Source of the DNA: CAYTSW01 sp964440605
Lineage (GTDB): Bacteria > Planctomycetota > Phycisphaerae > Phycisphaerales > UBA1924
Direction: 5' to 3'
Assembly: GCA_964440605.1 (NCBI GenBank)
Contig: CAYTSW010000109.1
Location: 1 to 9,747, forward strand
DNA length: 9,747 nt
Shown: positions 6,117 to 9,747 of the stretch, in pieces
How the letters are laid out: each line of letters starts with the position of its first letter
Position numbering within the stretch: position 1 is the stretch's first letter
Notes under the pieces: generated by a model
What the model saw: only the letters and a program-made list of their open reading frames with translations
Database searches by the model: none
What the model was told of the DNA's origin: nothing
Translations under genes and position numbers: made by a program

Positions 6117-6766
6117 GCACCGCCCCCACCGCTCGCGTGTGCGGTCGTGGCATCGCGGCGCACGTTGCGCAGGTGCAGCGCCCACAGCGCCGACGTCGCC
6201 ATCCACCCGACGAACGCACCGACCGTGACGTCGCTGAGAAAGTGCGCGCCCGCGAGGATGCGCGTCACGCCGCAGCCCGCGGCCATCGCGAGGATGATCG
6301 GCGCCGTCGGGCCGTGGAGGCGCGCGATCATGCACGCCGCGCCGAACGCCACCGCTGTGTGGCTCGAGGGCAGCCCCAGCCCCGATGACGACAGCGGCTC
6401 GATGTCCCAGGGCCGGAACGCGTACTCGAACATGAACCCAGGCCGCTCACGCCGCAGCAGGATCTTGCCCAGCTCCGCCAGCGCGCCGGCCGCGAGCACG
6501 CCCAGCATCAGCAAGGCCCCGCGCGTCGCCCACCCGCGCAGCACGCCCGTCAGGCGATCCCGACGCGCCCGATCTACCAGCACGAACATCACGGCGACCG
6601 CCAGCCACGTCGGCACGTAGCCCATGATCCGCAGCAGACGCGTGAGATCGTCCTCCAGATGCGTGCGCGTCGCCAGCAGCGCGTCGAACCACACATGCTC
6701 GACGACGTGCGCCGCGACGATCGCAAGCGCCCAAAGCGTCAGCTTGATGATCAGTCGGGCGTTCAT
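6113..6766 (-). CDS. PAP2-family membrane phosphatase
   Basis: PAP2 enzymes remove phosphate from lipid substrates such as undecaprenyl pyrophosphate, phosphatidylglycerol phosphate or lipid A. The complete three-part active site is visible: Lys101 and Arg108-Pro109 (K-x6-RP), PSSH at 133-136 with His136, and Arg169-x5-His175-x3-Asp179. Hydrophobic segments near 9-28, 52-65, 82-99, 137-150, 156-173 and 180-197 give the usual multi-helix membrane protein. The length is 217 residues. The ATG at 6766 overlaps the preceding glycosyltransferase stop as ATGA, so the two are probably translationally coupled. The frame is open further upstream to 6961, but that part overlaps the glycosyltransferase and is Arg/Gly/Ala-rich. 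The context between a polyprenyl-phosphate-dependent glycosyltransferase and a glycolipid exporter suggests recycling of the lipid carrier or dephosphorylation of a lipid A-like molecule. The exact substrate is inference. Confidence 0.92.
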   Translation of the reverse strand: MNARLIIKLTLWALAIVAAHVVEHVWFDALLATRTHLEDDLTRLLRIMGYVPTWLAVAVMFVLVDRARRDRLTGVLRGWATRGALLMLGVLAAGALAELGKILLRRERPGFMFEYAFRPWDIEPLSSSGLGLPSSHTAVAFGAACMIARLHGPTAPIILAMAAGCGVTRILAGAHFLSDVTVGAFVGWMATSALWALHLRNVRRDATTAHASGGGGA

Positions 6767-8469
6767 GGCGTGGCCTCGTGACGCGCGGAGCCGAAACCGT
6801 AGCCCACCCAGATCATCCCGAAGCGTTCGTCGCGCGCCTCGAGCGCCGGCTCGACGCGGTCGAACACAAAGCGATTCGTCCACTTCCGAGCCCGCGACCC
6901 GCCGATGAGCACCACCGGCCGCTCGCGCGCCTCCAGCGCGCGCGGGTCGGTCGAAGGCCAATAGTCATACGACGACTTGCGATCGCCCATGAGCGAAGCC
7001 GCGCTCGTAACGATCGGCGTGTCGCCCGCCAGCGCGCCATGCAGCCCGTACGCCGCCCGCGACGCCGCGGTGTACCGGCCGGCAATGATCAGCGTCGCGC
7101 CCGGCTCGAGCCCGCGCTCCTCAATGACCCGCAGCAGCAGCTCCGTCAGGCGCTCGCCGCTCTGAAGCCGCTGGAGCGCGCCTCTCGTGCGCAACGCCTC
7201 GGCGTTGCGCACCGCCGGGATCGCCAAAGTCGCGATCCCGATGGCGCACACGAGGCCGTACCCCACGCTCCAGTGCAGCAGGATCTGAAACCAGCTCTCG
7301 GGGCGCTTGCGCAGGATCCCCGCTCGCGGCCGCGGCTTGTCCAGCGACCGCCAGTGCGTTACCTGCCGCCGCAGCCGATGCAGTTCCTCCGGCGTGCGCG
7401 CCCCGATGAGCGCCACGAGGGTCACATACCCCGCGATCGGCCAGTTCGCCTCGGCGTCCGTCACCAGACTCACGCCCAGGTACATCAGCAGAATCGGCCC
7501 CGCCGCCGCCAGACACCACACCCCCCCCACGACTCCGGGAACACCTTCAGCGTCGTTCCGCTTCAGACGAAGCTCGCGCCCCACACCAACCGCCGCCAAG
7601 CCCATCAGCACGAGCATGGGCCCAACGATGCCGAACTGTGCGCCGACGAACTCCAGCATCCACAGGATCGTCCAGCTCTTGCCCTGACCCTCCCGAACCG
7701 GCAAGTCGCCCCCAGGCGCGCCGAGATGCCCCAGCAGGTGCGCCACCGTTGGCCAGCCCTCCCGCGCGTTCCACACCACCACCGGCAACGCACACACCCC
7801 CGCGACCATCACCATCGCGGCAACCGACACCACCGCCCGCCGCCACGACACCTCACCGCGGCGCACCACCAGCGCCACCACCATGCTCACCAGAAGCAGC
7901 GCGATCGTGTACTTGAAGAGAAACCCCACGCCCAGCGCCAGCCCGAAGGCCGCGGCGGGCCCGAGCGTCGGCCGGTGCCTCTCAAGCCGGCGCATCCACA
8001 CCAGCCCCGCCCACGCCGCCAGCGCCCAGCAGGCGACGTACGGCCCGTCGATCGTCATCACCAGCGACGTCACCTGAAACGCCGGCACCAGCGCGAACAG
8101 CGCCGCCGCGATCAACGCGGCGCGCCCACGTCCGCCCGTCAGCGCGAGCGTCAGCCCGTACACCGCCAGCAGCGCGATGGAGCCCGACAGCGCCGCGGGC
8201 AATCGCACCGCCCACTCCACGTGCCCGAAGGCCTGCGTGCTCGCCCAGATCGCCGCCGCCACGCCCGGGCCCTTGGTCGGGTACGACCAGTCCAGATGAC
8301 GAGCCCAGTCCCAATAGTGCGCTTCGTCTGCCGCCAGCCCGAGCCCGCCCGAGCCGCTGACGGCAACGAGCCACACCATACGCGCAACGAATACCGCCAC
8401 CGCGAGCACGATGGCCAGCCCCCACTTCGCCCCCCCCGAAGCCTGCGGTGTCGTCGTCGGCGATGCCAT
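6763..8469 (-). CDS. GT-C glycosyltransferase, PMT_2/ArnT-like (GT39/GT83 superfamily)
   Basis: Proteins of this type are multi-pass inner-membrane enzymes that transfer a sugar from a polyprenyl-phosphate donor to a lipid or protein on the outer face of the membrane. After a first helix (about 16-36) comes ADEAHYWDWARHLDWSYPTKGPG (47-69). This is the family's first periplasmic loop, with the acidic pair Asp48-Glu49 expected to be catalytic. Several hydrophobic segments follow, then a soluble C-terminal region with AGRYTAASRAAYGL and SSYDYWPS (499-506). That pairing resembles the C-terminal region of other bacterial members. Usual members of this subgroup read YFDHPP where this one reads YPTKGP. 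The ATG at 8469 gives 568 residues. A TTG at 8517 would overlap the preceding stop as TTGA, in the pattern of the next two junctions, and add 16 residues. I prefer the ATG because the TTG has no spaced ribosome binding site. The sugar and acceptor are unknown. Confidence 0.88.
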   Translation of the reverse strand: MASPTTTPQASGGAKWGLAIVLAVAVFVARMVWLVAVSGSGGLGLAADEAHYWDWARHLDWSYPTKGPGVAAAIWASTQAFGHVEWAVRLPAALSGSIALLAVYGLTLALTGGRGRAALIAAALFALVPAFQVTSLVMTIDGPYVACWALAAWAGLVWMRRLERHRPTLGPAAAFGLALGVGFLFKYTIALLLVSMVVALVVRRGEVSWRRAVVSVAAMVMVAGVCALPVVVWNAREGWPTVAHLLGHLGAPGGDLPVREGQGKSWTILWMLEFVGAQFGIVGPMLVLMGLAAVGVGRELRLKRNDAEGVPGVVGGVWCLAAAGPILLMYLGVSLVTDAEANWPIAGYVTLVALIGARTPEELHRLRRQVTHWRSLDKPRPRAGILRKRPESWFQILLHWSVGYGLVCAIGIATLAIPAVRNAEALRTRGALQRLQSGERLTELLLRVIEERGLEPGATLIIAGRYTAASRAAYGLHGALAGDTPIVTSAASLMGDRKSSYDYWPSTDPRALEARERPVVLIGGSRARKWTNRFVFDRVEPALEARDERFGMIWVGYGFGSARHEATP

Positions 8470-8513
8470 GCCCGCATCTTCGCATGCCGCGCTCGCCGAC
8501 GCAGCCGACGCGG

Positions 8514-8993
8514 TCAATCTTCGATGACGAAGGTCAACGCGACGTTGACGGCGCTCAGCGTCCCCCAGTCGAGGAAGCCCTCGTAAGCCGCGCCGATCTC
8601 GATCGAAACGCTCTCGCCGGTCGGCAACGTCGACCTCAGCACCGCGAACCGCCCGCTCGCGTCACGGAGCTGCACCGTGCCGGGGCTCGACGTCAGCGCG
8701 GTCATGATCACCCGTCGGATCACGCCATCGCCGGTGCTCACGCGCGCCCAGCTCGCCGGTTCCGGCAACGCGAAGTTCGCGGCCACCGCTCGACCAGCGA
8801 CCGCGCCTCCCGGCCCGGATCCGCCCCCGGACTGAGCCGCGACGAGCACCTCCGCCAGCGAGGGCGATGTGGGCGCTACCGGTCCGGGCGGGGGCTGAAG
8901 ATCACCCGCGAGCACCCAGCCCGCCAGGCCGATCATTGCGGTCACGCCAATCCCAAGGCACACAGGACCATTCTTCCAACGGATATCCCTCAT
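8514..8993 (-). CDS. Exported protein of unknown function, first gene of the envelope operon
   Basis: The ATG at 8993 has a near-perfect ribosome binding site, AAGGAGGTG (plus-strand 8999-9007), 5 bases upstream, so the start is well supported. Residues 1-30 form a signal peptide or anchor with a hydrophobic run (CLGIGVTAMIGLAGWVLAG). It is followed by DLQPPPGPVAPTSPSLAEVL. A Pro-rich segment of this kind directly after the leader is something I recall from many uncharacterised planctomycete exported proteins. A Gly/Ser-rich linker (55-68) precedes a C-terminal domain of about 90 residues rich in beta-prone residues and ending SAVNVALTFVIED. There are no catalytic motifs and one Cys in the leader (Cys12, not in a lipobox). 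It opens the operon and lies 44 bases (or, with the TTG start, 4 overlapping bases) from the glycosyltransferase. It could be a surface or adhesion-like protein or a substrate of the pathway, which is inference from position. Confidence 0.82.
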   Translation of the reverse strand: MRDIRWKNGPVCLGIGVTAMIGLAGWVLAGDLQPPPGPVAPTSPSLAEVLVAAQSGGGSGPGGAVAGRAVAANFALPEPASWARVSTGDGVIRRVIMTALTSSPGTVQLRDASGRFAVLRSTLPTGESVSIEIGAAYEGFLDWGTLSAVNVALTFVIED

Positions 8994-9172
8994 TCGGACA
9001 CCTCCTTCGGTTCCAACGTAACCGCTCGCCGGGATCCGTCACGTCGGAATCCGGGCGCCCTCGGCAGAATCGCCGCGTAGTCGAGGCAACCCGGAACCGC
9101 GGAGCAACGAAGAGCGTCCAATGGTGGTCCTGCCGCCCAGACGTGCGCAGGATTGTTTTGCCCCCGCGGTGT

Positions 9173-9201
9173 TTGACCCCCCTGCTGCCCCGCGGTACAA
9201 C
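9173..9201 (+). promoter_or_regulatory. Sigma70-like promoter of the small lipoprotein gene
   Basis: TTGACC (9173-9178, 5 of 6 to consensus) and TACAAC (9196-9201, 4 of 6) are separated by exactly 17 bases. The start of transcription would be near 9208, giving a leader of about 73 bases. The nonamer CCCCGCGGT occurs just before the -35 (9162-9170) and again ending on the first base of the -10 (9188-9196), 26 bases apart. This could be a pair of operator half-sites or chance in GC-rich DNA. No equally good promoter was found for the divergent operon. Confidence 0.55.
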
Positions 9202-9280
9202 GCCCTGCCCCCCTCTACGGGCTCGATGCCCCACCGGAAGCCGCCGCCCCTCGCGTTCGGCCGCCAGGAGACTTGACGCC

Positions 9281-9559
9281 ATGGCCACGACTTCAACGAC
9301 CCGCTCACGCCGCTGGATCGGCCTCTCGCTCGCCGCTGGAGCCGCTCTGGTGATGGTGGGCTGCGAGACGCCCCGCGTGGACCAGTACCGCGCCAATCCC
9401 ACTCCGCGACTCGACACACCGGCCTGGACGCACGACGAGATCGCCAACCGAGCCGCGATATCCAACGACCTCACGCTCCGCCGCTTCAACAGCGATCTGC
9501 TCCGGATCTTCCACCTCGATCGGCCCGTGCACCTGACGCCCGGCCCGCGAACCTGGTGA
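9281..9559 (+). CDS. Small putative lipoprotein of unknown function (92 aa)
   Basis: The ATG at 9281 follows AGGAG (9266-9270) at a spacing of 10. The N-terminus MATTSTTRSRRW is basic. It is followed by a hydrophobic run ending ALVMVGC, a lipobox with Met at -3 instead of the usual Leu, so Cys28 is the probable lipidated residue. The mature part of about 64 residues is polar, with no recognisable domain. It includes WTHDEIANRAAISNDLTLRRFNSDLLRIFHLD, likely helical, then RPVHLTPGPRTW at the end. The frame stays open far upstream, but only this start has a ribosome binding site and leader. It is divergent from the envelope operon and served by its own promoter. The family is unknown. A structural lipoprotein of the envelope is one possibility. 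Confidence 0.75.
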   Translation: MATTSTTRSRRWIGLSLAAGAALVMVGCETPRVDQYRANPTPRLDTPAWTHDEIANRAAISNDLTLRRFNSDLLRIFHLDRPVHLTPGPRTW

Positions 9560-9700
9560 GTCCCGCCGGCCGCGTCTTCGGCTGATCGCCCCACCTTCGC
9601 CCGTTGCTGCCGTGCACGGCCCGACGGCCCTACGCTGACGCCCCGCGCGCCGCCATCCGTTAGCGCGTCGGCGGTCGCCATGCCCGACGAACAGCCCACC
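9560..9700. other. Non-coding tail before the contig end
   Basis: No complete gene is visible in these 141 bases. There is a perfect 12-bp palindrome, GCCGTGCACGGC, at 9609-9620, and no clear terminator after the lipoprotein gene. An ATG at 9680 opens a frame (MPDEQPT) that reaches the adapter after seven codons. It could be the start of a truncated gene but has no convincing ribosome binding site. Confidence 0.5.
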
Positions 9701-9747
9701 AGATCGGAAGAGCACACGTCTGAACTCCAGTCACGTGAAACGATCTC
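9701..9747. other. Illumina TruSeq adapter contamination at the contig end
   Basis: Positions 9701-9734 are the standard indexed-adapter sequence starting AGATCGGAAGAGCACACGTC and ending in CCAGTCAC. They are followed by the six-base index GTGAAA (9735-9740, the code I know as TruSeq index 19), CG, and then ATCTC, the first bases of the constant 3' part. This stretch is synthetic and was assembled from untrimmed read-through. Open frames that cross it on either strand are not real. Confidence 0.98.

Noticed and set aside
4899..6620. A 573-codon plus-strand frame across the permease and phosphatase genes
   Set aside because: Low-complexity Arg/His/Gln composition, no ribosome site, and it crosses two well-supported genes on the other strand.
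6767..6961. 65-residue N-terminal extension of the PAP2 phosphatase
   Set aside because: It would overlap the glycosyltransferase coding end by about 200 bases and is Arg/Gly/Ala-rich. The internal ATG with the ATGA overlap is the normal arrangement.
6778..8586. A 602-codon open frame on the plus strand opposite the glycosyltransferase
   Set aside because: Its product is overwhelmingly Arg, His, Pro and Gln without any domain, which is typical of antisense frames in GC-rich DNA. The minus-strand gene has clear family motifs over the same bases.
9604..9636. TTGCTG and TACGCT as a promoter after the lipoprotein gene
   Set aside because: The 21-base spacing is too long and both hexamers are weak.
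9680..9700. Start of a further gene (MPDEQPT)
   Set aside because: Only seven codons precede the adapter and no clear ribosome binding site is present. It is mentioned as a possibility in the tail entry but not called.
1..9700. Mobile element, CRISPR array, tRNA or defence system
   Set aside because: No transposase or integrase motif, no regularly spaced repeats, no cloverleaf-like segment and no recognisable defence protein could be found on either strand.
8902..9717. Minus-strand frames starting MCSSDL and MLFRS at the right end
   Set aside because: Their starts lie inside the sequencing adapter, and the bodies are antisense to the small lipoprotein gene and spacer.

Overview
The window is about 9.7 kb of very GC-rich bacterial DNA holding nine supportable protein genes. 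No tRNA, rRNA, CRISPR array or transposase is visible. The best guess for the source is a planctomycete of the Phycisphaerae type. This rests on the first gene, which ends in a PEP-CTERM-like sorting tail of the VPAPGA...RRRRK form, and on several secreted or lipoprotein-type products in a Gram-negative-type envelope context (an LptF/LptG-family permease). It is an inference from style, not a phylogenetic placement. The last 47 bases (9701-9747) are an Illumina TruSeq indexed adapter and do not belong to the organism, so this is the end of an assembled contig.

Layout. A secreted protein cut off at its 5' end (3-1112, +) carries the C-terminal sorting tail and is followed by a clean intrinsic terminator (1146-1174). 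Convergent to it is a lipoprotein-type gamma-glutamyltransferase (1197-3062, -). A short divergent spacer leads to a 65-residue charged protein (3172-3369, +), which meets a stand-alone nuoE-like gene (3373-3921, -) tail to tail with a 3-base gap. A 264-base divergent spacer, C-rich on the plus strand, separates nuoE from an exported YceI-family lipocalin-like protein (4186-4842, +). Two tandem copies of a hairpin-bearing repeat of about 60 bp lie between the yceI-type gene and the convergent operon that follows.

The most coherent unit is the minus-strand block 8993 to 4992. In transcription order it holds an exported protein of unknown function, a GT-C (PMT_2/ArnT-like) membrane glycosyltransferase, a PAP2-family phosphatase and an LptF/LptG-family permease. 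Two junctions are 4-base start/stop overlaps (ATGA, GTGA), and a third is possible (TTGA). Together the enzymes suggest a pathway that adds sugar from a polyprenyl-phosphate carrier, handles the lipid phosphate, and moves a glycolipid toward the outer membrane. The substrate cannot be read from sequence.

Divergent to this operon, a good sigma70-like promoter (9173-9201) leads to a small lipoprotein gene (9281-9559). The remaining 141 bases before the adapter hold no complete gene.
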